This document shows positions 1 to 11,736 of a DNA stretch of 64,000 nt, one piece after another. Positions within the stretch are counted from its first letter, which is position 1. Each line of letters starts with the position of its first letter. The DNA comes from Pantoea sp. Eser. Lineage in GTDB: Bacteria > Pseudomonadota > Gammaproteobacteria > Enterobacterales > Enterobacteriaceae. The notes beneath the pieces were generated by a model. It did not search any database, was not told the origin of the DNA, and worked only from the letters and a program-made list of their open reading frames with translations. The position numbers were made by a program, and so were the translations under genes. The DNA lies in contig SZZY01000002.1 of NCBI GenBank assembly GCA_009830035.1, forward strand, positions 372,001 to 436,000. Reading direction: 5' to 3'.

Positions 1-200
1 TGCCTCTGCGAAGTTTGCGCTAGTTTATCACAGCTCACGTCCGCTGTTAGCTTTCAGCCGGCGGCGTAGCCTTACAGGCGTAGCAAAACGCATGCAGTGA
101 CAAAGATTGGCGAATCCGCTATCGCCAGTTACACTAGCTGACGCAATTCCTGGGGCTTCCCTGCCCCGCCATTATTTCATTTAACTTTTCAGGTGTTAAC
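1..200 (+). promoter_or_regulatory. mdtK upstream leader
   Basis: Non-coding stretch before the GTG start of mdtK. The only structure I can point to is a short GC hairpin (GGGGC/GCCCC arms around 152-167), about 35 bases before the start codon. No riboswitch class was recognised. The neighbouring gene on the left lies outside the window. Confidence 0.3.
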
Positions 201-1574
201 GTGCAGAAGTATTTAACAGAAGCGCGTCAATTGCTTGCCCTTGCGATTCCGGTCATCCTTGCTCAGGTGGCTCAAACCGCAATGGGATTTGTGGATACCA
301 TCATGGCCGGCGCCGTCAGCGCCACGGATATGGCCGCCGTCGCTGTCGGCACCTCTATCTGGCTTCCGGCCATCCTGTTTGGTCATGGTCTTCTGCTTGC
401 ATTGACGCCCACGGTTGCGCAACTCAACGGCTCTGGCCGCCGCGAACGCATCGCCGAGCAAATCCGCCAGGGTTACTGGCTGGCCCTGTTTGTTTCGTTG
501 TTGATCATGGTGCTGTTATGGCATGCCGGCTACTTAATCCGGGCAATGCATGACATCGATCCGCTGCTGGCGATGAAAGCAGAAGGCTATCTGCATGCCC
601 TGCTGTTTGGCGCACCGGGCTATCTGTTTTTCCAGGTCCTGCGTAATCAGTGCGAAGGCCTGTCGAAAACCAAGCCGGGTATGGTGCTGGGCTTTCTCGG
701 TCTGATGGTCAATATTCCGCTGAACTACGTGTTTATTTATGGCCATTTCGGCATGCCAGCGCTGGGCGGTGTGGGCTGTGGCGTGGCAACGGCCTCTGTC
801 TACTGGGTGATGTTCATCTGCATGCGCTTCTGGGTCCGCCGGATGGGAACCATGCGCGATATCCGCCCGACCAGCAGCTGGTCACCGCCTTCGCGTCCGA
901 TTCTGACCCGCCTGATGACGCTGGGCTTACCGGTGGCGCTGGCGCTGTTCTTCGAGGTCACGCTGTTTGCCGTGGTGGCGCTGCTGGTGTCGCCGCTGGG
1001 TATTGTTAACGTCGCCGGTCATCAGATCGCGCTGAACTTCAGCTCACTGATGTTCGTTCTGCCACTGTCGCTGGGCGTGGCCACCACCATCCGGGTCGGC
1101 TATCGCTTAGGTCAGGGGTCAACCGAGCAGGCCAAAGTCGCCGCCTGGACCGCCCAGGGTGTCGGCATCAGCATGGCCGCGTTGACTGCGCTGTTTACCG
1201 TGACCTTCCGTCATCAGATTGCCCTGCTGTATAACGACAATCCGGAAGTGGTGACGCTGGCGGCGCAGTTGATGCTGCTGGCGACCATCTATCAGTTCTC
1301 TGACTCGATCCAGGTGATTGGCAGCGGCATTTTACGTGGCTATAAAGATACCCGTTCGATCTTTTTCATTACCTTTATCGCCTACTGGCTGCTGGGTCTG
1401 CCGGCCGGTTATTTACTGGCGCTGACAGACTGGCTGGTGCCGCGAATGGGACCGGCAGGTTTCTGGTGCGGCTTCATTGTCGGGCTGACATCTGCGGCGG
1501 TAATGATGATTTGGCGCATCAGACGCCTGCAGCAGTCACCCGCCGGGGTGATCCTGACGCGCGCGGCGCGCTAA
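201..1574 (+). CDS. mdtK: MATE-family multidrug efflux transporter MdtK
   Basis: Inner-membrane cation-coupled exporter of drugs and other cationic compounds (multidrug and toxic compound extrusion family). The 457-residue product has the same length as E. coli MdtK and about twelve hydrophobic segments in two MatE halves (roughly residues 10-225 and 235-450). Near-identical family segments include GFVDTIMAG in the first helix, [11 protein letters not shown] near 145 and [16 protein letters not shown] near 370. The GTG start is favoured by an AGGTG ribosome site five bases upstream and by colinearity of MQKYLTEAR with the E. coli N-terminus. No lesion is visible. It is followed by the tRNA-Val pair, as in E. 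coli. Confidence 0.97.
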   Translation: MQKYLTEARQLLALAIPVILAQVAQTAMGFVDTIMAGAVSATDMAAVAVGTSIWLPAILFGHGLLLALTPTVAQLNGSGRRERIAEQIRQGYWLALFVSLLIMVLLWHAGYLIRAMHDIDPLLAMKAEGYLHALLFGAPGYLFFQVLRNQCEGLSKTKPGMVLGFLGLMVNIPLNYVFIYGHFGMPALGGVGCGVATASVYWVMFICMRFWVRRMGTMRDIRPTSSWSPPSRPILTRLMTLGLPVALALFFEVTLFAVVALLVSPLGIVNVAGHQIALNFSSLMFVLPLSLGVATTIRVGYRLGQGSTEQAKVAAWTAQGVGISMAALTALFTVTFRHQIALLYNDNPEVVTLAAQLMLLATIYQFSDSIQVIGSGILRGYKDTRSIFFITFIAYWLLGLPAGYLLALTDWLVPRMGPAGFWCGFIVGLTSAAVMMIWRIRRLQQSPAGVILTRAAR

Positions 1575-1726
1575 CCGGTTGAGCGGGCGGTAAAAGGCCC
1601 GCGATGTCTAAAAAACGACGCATAGCACAGTTGCTGTTCAGTCACGGTGAAAAAACCATTTTTCCCCTTGCCAGCCTCTTCGGCTGCCGTTAATATTCGT
1701 CCCCGCTGTCGCCCAGACAGCATGTT

Positions 1727-1803
1727 GCGCTCTTAGCTCAGTTGGTTAGAGCACCACCTTGACATGGTGGGGGTCGATGGTTCGAGTCCATTAGAGCGCA
1801 CCA
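1727..1803 (+). tRNA. valV: tRNA-Val (GAC)
   Basis: A 77-nt tRNA with encoded CCA. The acceptor stem GCGCTCT/AGAGCGC pairs perfectly. The anticodon stem CCACC/GGTGG encloses loop bases TTGACAT with anticodon GAC (valine GUC/GUU codons), and the T arm GATGG/CCATT encloses TTCGAGT. It is the first of two tandem copies, the valVW arrangement of enteric bacteria. Confidence 0.97.
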
Positions 1804-1806
1804 AGT

Positions 1807-1883
1807 GCGTCCGTAGCTCAGTTGGTTAGAGCACCACCTTGACATGGTGGGGGTTGATGGTTCGAGTCAATTAGAACGCACCA
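1807..1883 (+). tRNA. valW: Degraded, chimeric tRNA-Val (GAC) copy
   Basis: Three bases after the first tRNA-Val lies a second copy with the same D arm and anticodon arm (GAC) and an encoded CCA. Its 5' acceptor strand GCGTCCG is the valW type, but its 3' strand AGAACGC resembles valV. The acceptor therefore has two mismatches (C1811-A1875 and G1813-A1873). The T stem has a G-A mismatch (GATGG against CAATT), and the variable-loop C before the T arm has become T, removing the usual 15-48 Levitt pair. The 3' half differs from the first copy by only three bases. It looks like a gene-conversion product that then decayed; it is probably a poor substrate for maturation or charging. Confidence 0.85.
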
Positions 1884-1955
1884 CTTTCAGAATTTCTCCC
1901 GCTTGCGCAAATCCTTCTTTTATTGATATACATCTTTTCCAGAACTGCTTTTCGA

Positions 1956-1984
1956 TTGGTTTTCGCATACTTAGCGACTATACT
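1956..1984 (+). promoter_or_regulatory. Putative sigma70 promoter of pykF
   Basis: TTGGTT at 1956-1961 and TATACT at 1979-1984 are separated by exactly 17 bases, a good -35/-10 pair. Transcription would start near 1991, just before the Cra-like operator. Confidence 0.6.
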
Positions 1985-2001
1985 GTGCCGCGTTGTCCAC
2001 T

Positions 2002-2013
2002 TGAAAGGTTTCA
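2002..2013 (+). promoter_or_regulatory. Cra (FruR)-like operator of pykF
   Basis: TGAAAGGTTTCA is a palindromic match, with one mismatch, to the Cra core TGAAACGTTTCA. Cra represses pykF in E. coli. The position just downstream of the predicted start site fits repression. Confidence 0.6.
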
Positions 2014-2230
2014 GCGATCACGTGCCTATTGCGATAACTCAGATAATTTGCGCAACACTCAGAAGGTGGTTACCAACCGTAACCGCACAACTTCTTCCCT
2101 GCGCGCCTAGCCTTCGTCACCTATTCTTACTCTGCATAGCCCGTTTCGATTTCAAACAGAATTCTCACTTCGATGCATTGTCATCGGATTTCGCCCTTTA
2201 TCATCCATCACAACATACAGATAACCCGTC

Positions 2231-3643
2231 ATGAAAAAGACTAAGATCGTTTGTACTATCGGCCCGAAAACCGAATCAGAAGAGATGCTGACTCAGCTGC
2301 TTGAAGCTGGCATGAATGTTATGCGTCTTAACTTCTCCCACGGCGACTACGCCGAGCACGGCCAGCGCATCACCAACATGCGTGCCGTGATGGAAAAAAC
2401 CGGTCGTCAGGCGGCTATCCTGCTGGACACCAAAGGCCCTGAAATCCGCACCATGAAAGTGGAAGGCGGAAATGATGCGCCTCTGAAAGCGGGTCAGACC
2501 TTTACCTTCACCACCGACCAGAGCGTGATCGGCAACAGCGAGCGCGTTGCAGTAACCTACCCTGGCTTTACTGCTGATCTGAAAATCGGTAACACCGTGC
2601 TGGTCGATGATGGCCTGATCGGTATGGAAGTAACAGAAGTCACCGAAAACACCGTGGTGTGTAAAGTGCTGAACAATGGCGACCTCGGTGAAAACAAAGG
2701 CGTTAACCTGCCAGGCGTTTCTATCCATCTGCCGGCGCTGGCGGAAAAAGATAAGCGCGACCTGATCTTCGGTTGTGAGCAAGGCGTTGATTTCGTCGCA
2801 GCGTCGTTTATCCGTAAGCGTTCAGACGTGCTGGAAATTCGTGAGCACCTGAAACAGCACGGCGGTGAGCACATCCAGATCATCTCTAAAATTGAGAACC
2901 AGCAAGGCCTGAATAACTTCGACGAAATTCTCGAAGCGTCAGACGGCATCATGGTTGCGCGTGGCGACCTGGGCGTTGAAATCCCGGTTGAAGAAGTGAT
3001 CTTCGCGCAGAAGATGATGATCAAGAAGTGTAACAAAGCGCGCAAAGTGGTGATTACCGCTACCCAGATGCTTGACTCGATGATCAAAAACCCACGCCCT
3101 ACCCGTGCTGAAGCGGGCGACGTGGCAAACGCCATCCTCGACGGTACTGATGCGGTGATGCTGTCAGGCGAAAGCGCCAAAGGGAAATACCCTCTTGAGT
3201 CAGTGACCATCATGGCCACTATCTGTGAGCGTACCGATCGCGTGATGAAATCTCGCATCGATAGCCAGAACGACACCCGCAAGCTGCGTATCACCGAAGC
3301 TGTCTGCCGCGGTGCGGTTGAAACAGCTGAGAAGCTGGAAGCTCCACTGATTGTGGTCGCCACTGAAGGCGGTAAGTCTGCCAAGGCAGTACGTAAGTAC
3401 TTCCCGAACGCCACTATCCTGGCGCTGACCACCAATGCCACCACCGCGCGTCAGCTGATCCTGAGTAAAGGGATTGAGACCCGTCTGGTGACCGAAATCG
3501 CCTCGACTGATGATTTCTATCGTCTGGGTAAAGAAGCGGCGCTGGAAAGCGGCTATGGTCAGAAAGGCGACGTGGTGGTGCTGGTGTCAGGCGCATTAGT
3601 ACCAAGCGGAACTACCAACACTGCCTCAGTACACGTCCTGTAA
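2231..3643 (+). CDS. pykF: Pyruvate kinase I (fructose-1,6-bisphosphate activated)
   Basis: Cytoplasmic glycolytic enzyme converting phosphoenolpyruvate and ADP to pyruvate and ATP. The 470 residues equal the E. coli PykF length. The protein opens [14 protein letters not shown] and shows the TIM-barrel motif [13 protein letters not shown], the B domain (about 70-170), the active-site signature [11 protein letters not shown] (Lys near 220), [12 protein letters not shown] and the C-terminal effector domain ending [12 protein letters not shown]. It is monocistronic, with its own promoter, Cra-like operator and terminator. Its partner in carbon-flow control, ppsA, lies 13 kb away with another Cra-like site. 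Intact. Confidence 0.98.
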   Translation: MKKTKIVCTIGPKTESEEMLTQLLEAGMNVMRLNFSHGDYAEHGQRITNMRAVMEKTGRQAAILLDTKGPEIRTMKVEGGNDAPLKAGQTFTFTTDQSVIGNSERVAVTYPGFTADLKIGNTVLVDDGLIGMEVTEVTENTVVCKVLNNGDLGENKGVNLPGVSIHLPALAEKDKRDLIFGCEQGVDFVAASFIRKRSDVLEIREHLKQHGGEHIQIISKIENQQGLNNFDEILEASDGIMVARGDLGVEIPVEEVIFAQKMMIKKCNKARKVVITATQMLDSMIKNPRPTRAEAGDVANAILDGTDAVMLSGESAKGKYPLESVTIMATICERTDRVMKSRIDSQNDTRKLRITEAVCRGAVETAEKLEAPLIVVATEGGKSAKAVRKYFPNATILALTTNATTARQLILSKGIETRLVTEIASTDDFYRLGKEAALESGYGQKGDVVVLVSGALVPSGTTNTASVHVL

Positions 3644-3665
3644 AACTATTTTCGCCATTTATTTA

Positions 3666-3692
3666 GAAGCGCCTTTTACGGGCGCTTTTTTA
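3666..3692 (+). terminator. Rho-independent terminator of pykF
   Basis: Stem AAGCGCC/GGGCGCTT around loop TTTTAC, followed by TTTTTATTT, 22 bases after the pykF stop. Confidence 0.9.
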
Positions 3693-3871
3693 TTTGTACT
3701 TAATACAAATGTCGGAAAATTCCAATCGAAAATAACTATTCAAATTCACTTTATATTAAGGTTAATCCGATTAAATCTTTCTGTTTTCGCTTAATTTTTT
3801 TATCATCTTCTGCGATTCGCTGCTTCTTTGAGCGAACGATCAAATTTAAGCATCTTCTCATCAAAAATTTA

Positions 3872-3908
3872 TTCTCAACTTAAAAAGCTTTGTGTAATAC
3901 TTGTAATG
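3872..3908 (+). promoter_or_regulatory. lpp promoter and transcription start
   Basis: TTCTCA at 3872-3877 and TAATAC at 3895-3900 with 17-base spacing. The following sequence GCTACATGGAGATTAACTC matches the start of E. coli lpp mRNA as I recall it, placing the 5' end near 3908. The upstream 150 bases are very A+T rich, as expected for this very strong promoter. Confidence 0.85.
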
Positions 3909-3942
3909 CTACATGGAGATTAACTCAATCTAGAGGGTGTAA

Positions 3943-4182
<240 letters not shown>

Positions 4183-4195
4183 GAGTTCTGGTTTA

Positions 4196-4226
4196 AAAAT
4201 GGCGCCTTAAAGGCGCCATTTTTTTT
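4196..4226 (+). terminator. Rho-independent terminator of lpp
   Basis: Stem GGCGCC/GGCGCC around TTAAA, flanked by A-rich and T8 tracts, 14 bases after the lpp stop. Confidence 0.95.
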
Positions 4227-5277
4227 GCTTTGCGTTTACGCGGTTTGCCGCGTGACCGGCTTGACGGCGTAGCCGTTTCGGCTTCCGCCTAAGCAACCGG
4301 CGCAGCAGAAGCCGACGAAGGCGTCTCCAGCCCCGCAGGCGGCGTTGTTTCACTCTGGACCTACACCACTGCTTACCAGCACCGGCATGCCTGCGGCGCG
4401 TCAGGCTCGCTTTAATCAAGGCGCTATCACTGTTTTCGCTTTTGATAAATTGCTTCAGCCCGGCAGTCAGCGCTAACGGCATGGTTTGCGGATCGTCCTT
4501 ATCGTTGCGCGATAACGGCTGATGCACCTCGACATAGCGTTTGCCATCAGGTTCTACCGCATACTTCACCGGCTGATTGATGATCTGCACCCGCGCGCGT
4601 ACCTTTCGGCACCGAATTAAACAGCGCTTCGATATCCTCTGAACGCAGGCGAATACAGCCTGAGCTGACGCGCATGCCAATGCCGAACTTCGCGTTATCA
4701 GGTACTGGCCGCTACCGCGCGCCAGGCGCATCGCAAACAGCCCCATCGGATTATCCGGCCCGGCAGGCACCACCGCTGGCAGCGTGACGCCCTCTTTGGC
4801 ATAGCGTTTACGAATGTTCTGAGTTGGCGTCCAGGTTGGGTTGGGAATTTTCTGACTGATTTGGGTCACCATTACCGGGGTTGCCGCCCCCAGCTGACCA
4901 ATACCGATTGGATAGACAATGACTTTGTCTTCGCCTTTGGGATAGTAGTAGAGACGCAGCTCGGCCAGATTCACCACGATGCCTTCACGCGGGGTATCAG
5001 GCAGCAGCATCTGCAGCGGGACGGTGAGCTGCGTGCCGGCTTTCGGCAGCCAGGGATCGGTGCCGGGATTGGCCTCCAGCAGGCTAAGCAGGCCAACCTG
5101 ATAGCGGGCCGCAATCTCTTCCAGTGGGCGTTTGTCGTCAGGAACCTGGGTCAGGGCGTTTTCGCCAATCAGGCGACTGTCAGGTGATGGCAGCGGGTAT
5201 TCCGTGGCAAATGCGGGTGCAGAGAGCCCAAAACAGGTCAGCAGCTATGCACCGGCTAAACGTAAAGCAGGTTTCAT
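4227..5277 (-). pseudogene. ldtE: L,D-transpeptidase LdtE (YnhG), inactivated
   Basis: Remnant of a periplasmic L,D-transpeptidase of the kind that forms 3-3 peptidoglycan cross-links (LdtD/LdtE group). The N-terminus MKPALRLAGA is followed by an amber codon at 5245-5247 inside the signal peptide. After it a LysM-like region and the YkuD domain (LLPDTPREGIVVNLAELRLY) are readable. Near 4688 about ten bases are missing, removing the conserved HGT segment and shifting the frame. The catalytic motif RVSSGCIR is still present but in the wrong frame, and one extra base near 4598 restores the original frame. Another shift near 4390 and an in-frame stop destroy the C-terminus. At least four lesions, so certainly non-functional. 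Confidence 0.93.
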
Positions 5278-5295
5278 GCAATTTTCTCGTCAGAT

Positions 5296-5321
5296 AAAAA
5301 AATAGACGCCGGATGGCGTGT
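5296..5321 (-). terminator. Terminator of the suf operon
   Basis: Read on the minus strand, stem ACGCC/GGCGT around ATCC is followed by CTATTTTTTT, just after the sufE stop. Confidence 0.8.
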
Positions 5322-5333
5322 TTCGAGTGTAGC

Positions 5334-5750
5334 TTAGCTGAGGTTCTGAGCGGTATGGCGAATAGACCGAATCATCGCTTCCAGCCCCTGCGACCGGGTC
5401 GGCGTCAGGTGCTGCATCAGCGCCAGTTCACCGAACCAGTGGCGCACATCCAGCGCCACGATTTCGGCCGGCAGCAGATTTTGATAAAGGCTAAACACGG
5501 TAGCAATCAAGCCTTTAACAATGGCGGCATCGCTGTCGCCTTCAAACGCGATGGTGCCATCTGCCTGCGGCGTCATCCTGATCCACACCTGGCTCTGACA
5601 GCCTGAAATGGCATTCTCTGGCTGGTGCAAGCTTTCGGAGGATTCCGGAAGTTTTGACCCCAGCTCAATGATGTAGAGATACTTCTCTTCCCAGTTGGCG
5701 CAACGGTTGAAGTTACGAACCAGTTTCTCTTTTTCTGGCAAGTTCGCCAT
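5334..5750 (-). CDS. sufE: Cysteine desulfurase sulfur acceptor SufE
   Basis: Cytoplasmic sulfur-transfer protein that accepts persulfide from SufS and hands it to SufBCD for Fe-S cluster assembly under stress. It has 138 residues, as in E. coli. The acceptor Cys51 is in the conserved GCQSQVW segment, and the C-terminus [11 protein letters not shown] is typical. It is the last gene of sufABCDSE, 21 bases after the sufS stop. Intact. Confidence 0.97.
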   Translation of the reverse strand: MANLPEKEKLVRNFNRCANWEEKYLYIIELGSKLPESSESLHQPENAISGCQSQVWIRMTPQADGTIAFEGDSDAAIVKGLIATVFSLYQNLLPAEIVALDVRHWFGELALMQHLTPTRSQGLEAMIRSIRHTAQNLS

Positions 5751-5771
5751 CTGTCACTCCGTTAAAACTGT

Positions 5772-6998
5772 TCAGCCGCCCAGCAGACGATGAATACGTG
5801 TCAGTCCGGCCGCCAGACGATCCACTTCCTCTTCACTGTTGTAGAAGGTGAAAGAGGCGCGACACATGGCTGGCACGTTGTAATGGTGTATCAGCGGCAT
5901 CGCACAGTGGTGGCCGGTGCGGATCGCAATGCCGTACTGATCGAGGAAGCTGCCAACGTCAAATGCGTGGTGCTTGCCCAGATTAAAGGCAATCACCCCG
6001 GCACGTGACTGCGGGCCGTAAATCTGAATATCTGGCACCGAGGCCAGCTTATCGAGCGCATAATTCATCAGTGCCGTTTCACGCTGATGAATAGTATCGA
6101 GCCCGAGCACCTCAACGTAGGCCAGCGCAGCGCCAAAGCCGATAATCCCGCCGGTGTTCGGCGTACCGGCTTCAAAACGCCAGGGTGCGCTGTTCCAAGT
6201 GGTGCCGGTTGGCAGCAGTACGCGGTCGATCATCGATCCGCCCCCTTCCCACGGCGGCATCTCATCCAGCAGCGCTTTACGCCCGTAGAGAATGCCGACG
6301 CCGTTCGGACCGTACAGCTTGTGGCTGGAGAAGACGTAGAAGTCGCAGCCGATATCCTGCACGTTAACTTTGTCGTGCATCACCGCCTGCGCACCGTCAA
6401 TCAGCGTCACCACGCCCGCGGCTTTCGCCTGCGCAACGATTGCTTTCACCGGGTTGACCGTGCCGAGAACGTTAGAAACGTGCGTCACCGCCAGCAACCG
6501 GGTACGGCTGTCGGTCAGCCCCGCCAGTTGCTCCAGCGCCAGTTCGCCATTGTCGTTCAGCGGCAGTACCCGAATTTCAGCACCGGTACGCTGCGCCACC
6601 ATCTGCCACGGCACGATGTTAGCGTGATGCTCCATCTCAGTGATGATCAGGTTATCGCCCGGCTGGAGGTTAGCGCCGCCCCAGCTGTTGGCCACCAGAT
6701 TGATGCCTTCAGTGGTGCCTTTGACGAACACAATCTCTTCCTGCGTGGCCGCATTCAGAAAACGGGCCGCCTGATCGCGCACGTTCTCCATGCCGCTGGT
6801 CGCCTGCTGGCTGAGCGTATGGATACCACGGTGCACGGCCGCATAGCCGTGCTGATAAAAATGGCTTTCTGCGTTGATTACCGACAGCGGACGTTGTGCA
6901 CTGGCCGCACTGTCAAGATAGGCCAGCGGATGACCGTTGACCTCACGCTTCAGGATCGGAAAATCTTCCCTGATGCGTTCGAGATCGAAGTTCGTCAT
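5772..6998 (-). CDS. sufS: Cysteine desulfurase SufS
   Basis: PLP-dependent, class V aminotransferase-fold enzyme that mobilises sulfur from L-cysteine as a persulfide and passes it to SufE. It has 408 residues against 406 in E. coli. The PLP lysine is in [13 protein letters not shown] (near 226), the pocket in [12 protein letters not shown], and the catalytic loop cysteine in [10 protein letters not shown] (near 364). The start overlaps the sufD stop by four bases (ATGA), showing translational coupling. Intact. Confidence 0.97.
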   Translation of the reverse strand: MTNFDLERIREDFPILKREVNGHPLAYLDSAASAQRPLSVINAESHFYQHGYAAVHRGIHTLSQQATSGMENVRDQAARFLNAATQEEIVFVKGTTEGINLVANSWGGANLQPGDNLIITEMEHHANIVPWQMVAQRTGAEIRVLPLNDNGELALEQLAGLTDSRTRLLAVTHVSNVLGTVNPVKAIVAQAKAAGVVTLIDGAQAVMHDKVNVQDIGCDFYVFSSHKLYGPNGVGILYGRKALLDEMPPWEGGGSMIDRVLLPTGTTWNSAPWRFEAGTPNTGGIIGFGAALAYVEVLGLDTIHQRETALMNYALDKLASVPDIQIYGPQSRAGVIAFNLGKHHAFDVGSFLDQYGIAIRTGHHCAMPLIHHYNVPAMCRASFTFYNSEEEVDRLAAGLTRIHRLLGG

Positions 6999-8275
6999 GA
7001 GTCGCCTCCAGGAAAGCGCTCAGCGATACGCTGAAGCACTGCCTGACGCAATACCTCATTCTCCAGTGCTTCGGTCAGTTCCGCAGCAAAAGCATGAATG
7101 ATCATGGTCTGGGCAGCATCCTGCTCAATACCGCGCGAGCGCAGATAGAACATCTGCTCATCATCGATGCGACCGATGGTGGCGCCGTGGCTGCACTTAA
7201 CGTCATCCGCATAGATTTCCAGCTGCGGTTTAGTATCCACTTCGGCCAGACGTCCCAGCAACAGGTTGTTGTTGGTCATCTGTCCATCAGTTTTCAGCGC
7301 ATGCTTCGCCACTTTGATGTGACCGTTAAACACCGCACGGCCTTTATCGCGCACGATGGTTTTATGCATCTGGCGGCTGACGCAGTAGACTTTATTGTGC
7401 TCAAGGTATGTACGGGTATCCGCCACTTCCTGACGCACCGGCAGCACCAAGCTGTTCACCGCCAGCTGGGTATTTTCACCGTTCAGCTGGGTACTGGTGT
7501 TATGACGGCTCAGACCCGCACCGAGCAGGAAGCTGGTGCTGCTGACCTGCGCATCGCTGCCGATCACCAGGTCGTTGTGCGCGAAGTGATAACTCTCGCT
7601 GCTTTCAAACGCCAGTTTGGTGTGGGTCAATTTTGCATTGTCACCGACGGCAAAGGTAAAGCGGCCGCCAGTGAAATGCGCACTGCCATCCAGCGAGACG
7701 TAATGCTCGATCACTTCCGCTTCGGCGCTCTCATCCAGCTGCAGATGATGACGATAATGAACCGTGTTCATCCCGTTCTGCTGGCCGCTGGTGATGTGCA
7801 GCAGATAGAGCGGACGGGCCGCCGGTTTGCCGCGCGCCAGACGCAGGGTGGTCACCTCTTCCGCCAGACTCTCGGTCAGGTGCAGGAAGACTTCCGGCTG
7901 AACCGCAGCCGGCAGGGGGCGACATTCAGCCGCTACGCTGTGCTGAATATCAAACGGCTCGCTGTCGCGCGTACTGAGCGCAGGCTGGAACTGGCCATCA
8001 ACGTAAACCAGACGCACCGCATCCACTGGCAGGGCCAGCGCATCGACCTGCTCAGCGTTCAGGGTTTGCGGTGCCTGCGGCAGCACAAACTGTTGCGCCA
8101 AGAAGGTATCCAGCGAGGTGTATTTCCAGTTCTCATGCTTGCGGGTAGGCAAGCCAACCCGCATCAGTTGCTGCCAGTGTTGCTGTGCCTGCAGCGAACG
8201 CACGTCGCCACGCGATTCAAACAGGTGATGCCACTGTTGCAGCGCAGAATCACTCTTCGTCGGTAAGCCAGCCAT
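6995..8275 (-). CDS. sufD: Fe-S cluster scaffold subunit SufD
   Basis: Partner of SufB in the SufBC2D scaffold. It has 426 residues with the right-handed parallel beta-helix core of the SufBD family and the C-terminal segment [22 protein letters not shown], of which CSHGATIG contains the conserved His near the SufB interface. The start MAGLP matches E. coli SufD. This puts the first 26 bases inside the end of sufC, a tight overlap consistent with coupled translation. No lesions. Confidence 0.96.
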   Translation of the reverse strand: MAGLPTKSDSALQQWHHLFESRGDVRSLQAQQHWQQLMRVGLPTRKHENWKYTSLDTFLAQQFVLPQAPQTLNAEQVDALALPVDAVRLVYVDGQFQPALSTRDSEPFDIQHSVAAECRPLPAAVQPEVFLHLTESLAEEVTTLRLARGKPAARPLYLLHITSGQQNGMNTVHYRHHLQLDESAEAEVIEHYVSLDGSAHFTGGRFTFAVGDNAKLTHTKLAFESSESYHFAHNDLVIGSDAQVSSTSFLLGAGLSRHNTSTQLNGENTQLAVNSLVLPVRQEVADTRTYLEHNKVYCVSRQMHKTIVRDKGRAVFNGHIKVAKHALKTDGQMTNNNLLLGRLAEVDTKPQLEIYADDVKCSHGATIGRIDDEQMFYLRSRGIEQDAAQTMIIHAFAAELTEALENEVLRQAVLQRIAERFPGGDS

Positions 8276-8996
8276 AACCTTGATCCTCCAGCTGTTTCAC
8301 CAGCGAGAAGTCGCCAGATTTCACGATTTTGCCCTGATAAAGAACGTGTACGAAGTCTGGCTTGATGTAATCCAGAATACGCTGATAGTGGGTAACGATG
8401 ATGAAGGCACGCTTCTCATCGCGCAGGCTGTTGACGCCATTCGCCACAATTTTCAGCGCATCGATGTCCAGACCGGAATCGGTTTCATCGAGGATACACA
8501 GTTCTGGCTCCAGCGCTGCCATCTGCAGAATGTCGTTACGCTTCTTCTCACCACCGGAGAAGCCAACGTTTACTGAACGGGTCAGCAGATCTTCCGGCAT
8601 CGTCAGCAGGTGAATTTTATCTTCAATAAAGTCCTGGAAGTCGAAGCGGTCCAGCTCTTCCTGCTGGCGATATTTGCGCACCGCGTTAACCGAGGTTTGC
8701 AGGAAGAACTGGTTGCTCACGCCTGGGATCTCAACAGGATACTGGAAGGCCATAAAGATACCTTCACCGGCACGCTCTTCCGGCGCCAGCTCCAGCAGAT
8801 CTTTACCTTTAAAGGTCACCGAGCCGTCGGTCACTTCATAATATTCACGTCCGGCCAGCGTGGCAGAGAGCGTACTTTTACCTGAGCCGTTCGGGCCCAT
8901 AATGGCATGGACTTCACCCGGTTTAATTTCGAGGTTCATACCACGCAGAATGGCTTTATCTTCAACACTTACCTGTAAATCTTTAATGCTTAACAT
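8250..8996 (-). CDS. sufC: Fe-S assembly ATPase SufC
   Basis: ABC-type ATPase of the SufBC2D scaffold; ATP binding drives the rearrangement that exposes the cluster-building site. It has 248 residues, like E. coli. Walker A is GPNGSGKST (34-42, Lys40), the Q-loop lies in FMAFQYPVEIPG, the signature is FSGGEKKR, Walker B is CILDETDSGLD, and the switch His is in VTHYQRILDYI. It lies 42 bases after the sufB stop. Intact. Confidence 0.97.
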   Translation of the reverse strand: MLSIKDLQVSVEDKAILRGMNLEIKPGEVHAIMGPNGSGKSTLSATLAGREYYEVTDGSVTFKGKDLLELAPEERAGEGIFMAFQYPVEIPGVSNQFFLQTSVNAVRKYRQQEELDRFDFQDFIEDKIHLLTMPEDLLTRSVNVGFSGGEKKRNDILQMAALEPELCILDETDSGLDIDALKIVANGVNSLRDEKRAFIIVTHYQRILDYIKPDFVHVLYQGKIVKSGDFSLVKQLEDQGYGWLTDEE

Positions 8997-9038
8997 ACTT
9001 ATTCCTTCACATTGCTTCCGGCAACGCGTGTGACGGCA

Positions 9039-10532
<1,494 letters not shown>

Positions 10533-10539
10533 ATTTCAC

Positions 10540-10914
10540 TTATTCGACGCCAAAGCTCTCGCCACACCCGCAGGCGTGCTGAGCTTTAGGGTTATTGAAT
10601 TTAAAAATCTGATTCAGGCCTTCGCGAACGTAATCCACTTCGGTGCCATCAACAAATGGCATCGCCTGAAGCGGCACAAACAGGGTTGCGCCGTGGAACG
10701 GGAACTGCAGATCGTCATCGACTGGCTCTTTCACCAGATCCAGGACGTAACCAAACCCGGCGCAGCCGGATTGTTTTACGCCTAGCCGTAGCCCCTTGAC
10801 ATCAGGGTCCTGAGCAGCCAGATTGAGAATTTGTTGCGCTGCGGTTTCAGTCAGCGTCAGCCCTTTCCAGACGAAATCGTCGGGTGAGAAAGAGTCTGCA
10901 TTAACGGATGCCAT
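10540..10914 (-). CDS. sufA: A-type Fe-S carrier SufA
   Basis: First gene of the suf operon, encoding an A-type carrier that ferries assembled clusters to targets. It has 124 residues. The three ligand cysteines are Cys51 (GVKQSGCAGFGY) and Cys115/Cys117 (HACGCGESFG). Intact. Confidence 0.96.
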   Translation of the reverse strand: MASVNADSFSPDDFVWKGLTLTETAAQQILNLAAQDPDVKGLRLGVKQSGCAGFGYVLDLVKEPVDDDLQFPFHGATLFVPLQAMPFVDGTEVDYVREGLNQIFKFNNPKAQHACGCGESFGVE

Positions 10915-11303
10915 GTTGATACCTCTTGAGTCCGGACCTTTTAAGGCTGTCCCCCTATGGTAGCGATCTGACCGATCACTTCAACCTCTTGTTTTGCAGG
11001 GATAATCATCTTGTGCTGTTTTATTCGCCTGTTTATTAAACATAAGCCCTTCAACTCACTTTGCGGTGAGACAGACCACGCAAAGAGTCTCGTTATAACC
11101 TGTTAATAACCCACTCTCTTTTCAAATATAACTTTTCATAAAAGTGCTTATTGATAGGTTACGCCTTTCTGCAATGTAAACAGATTGTTATTTCAGATTA
11201 TACTGACAGGTCAGATAAATCGTAAAATTTTTCTGCCGTAGCAATTGCATTCCTCACCTGGATGAATATAATAGTTATTATCATTGACGTTCAGGGTGGC
11301 ATC
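10915..11303. promoter_or_regulatory. suf upstream / divergent regulatory region
   Basis: A 389-base region between sufA (minus) and a broken small gene (plus). On the minus strand TTGAAG followed 16 bases later by TACCAT, about 50 bases before sufA, could be the suf promoter. A Fur-like box sits at the far end (listed separately). I could not place a full IscR or OxyR site with confidence. Confidence 0.4.
11269..11283 (+). promoter_or_regulatory. Fur-box-like site
   Basis: TAATAGTTATTATCA matches the 7-1-7 Fur consensus TGATAATNATTATCA at 13 of 15 positions counting N. It lies 20 bases before the ATG of the broken small gene and about 355 bases before sufA. Confidence 0.6.
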
Positions 11304-11703
11304 ATGACGCTTTCCGTTTCTGCCTGGCTCATAAAATCGACGAATACAAATTTTCGGCACGCGATATCACCGTCGACTTCTACCTGGCGCAGGCCAGACT
11401 CGACCTGGCCGACTGTACTCTTCAGCAATTACGTCAGTTTAATGATACCTGTCTGGATATGGCAGAAGTCTGCCAGCTGACGGAGATGACCAGAGCTATC
11501 TGCATGCCATGGGCAAATTGCATCACCACCTGGTACAGGAGATGGGAAATAGCGATGGCGATCGTCTGTTCCGCATTCAGGCCTACCAACTGGCGCAACT
11601 CTCCCTGACCCGTCTGTGCCATCAGCTGGCGATGATCGGTGAATGGGATAAAGCCACCGCGCTGCAAAGCGACTTTGTGCGTCACGCGGTCTGGATATTC
11701 TAA
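11304..11703 (+). pseudogene. Frameshifted small gene of unknown function
   Basis: Three overlapping frames read as one helical protein of about 130 residues. MTLSVSAWLIK continues after a shift near 11333 as IDEYKFSARDITVDFYLAQ and on to TCLDMAEVCQLTE. After a second shift near 11488 it continues as DQSYLHAMGKLHHHL and runs to DFVRHAVWIF with TAA at 11701-11703. Coding character (helical heptads, conserved-looking composition) is continuous only if both slips are repaired. I do not recognise the family. The Fur-like box directly upstream suggests an iron-controlled gene. Confidence 0.6.
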
Positions 11704-11736
11704 TCCAGACGCGTCGTGACGTCGCGCACAATTTTT

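Larger units (their letters stand above)
1884..2230 (+). promoter_or_regulatory. pykF upstream region
   Basis: A 347-base non-coding region between the second tRNA and pykF. It holds a sigma70-like promoter and a Cra-type operator (listed separately), followed by a leader of roughly 240 bases with no convincing open frame or terminator. Confidence 0.6.

Noticed and set aside
1..200. Riboswitch in the mdtK leader
   Set aside because: Only a short hairpin is visible; no conserved core of a known class.
1844..2234. Small open frames between tRNA-Val and pykF
   Set aside because: They run through tRNA and promoter/operator sequence and show no coding signature.
7094..8266. 390-codon open frame antisense to sufD
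   Set aside because: Mirror of a strongly conserved gene; composition is that of the complementary strand and no family or ribosome site is seen.
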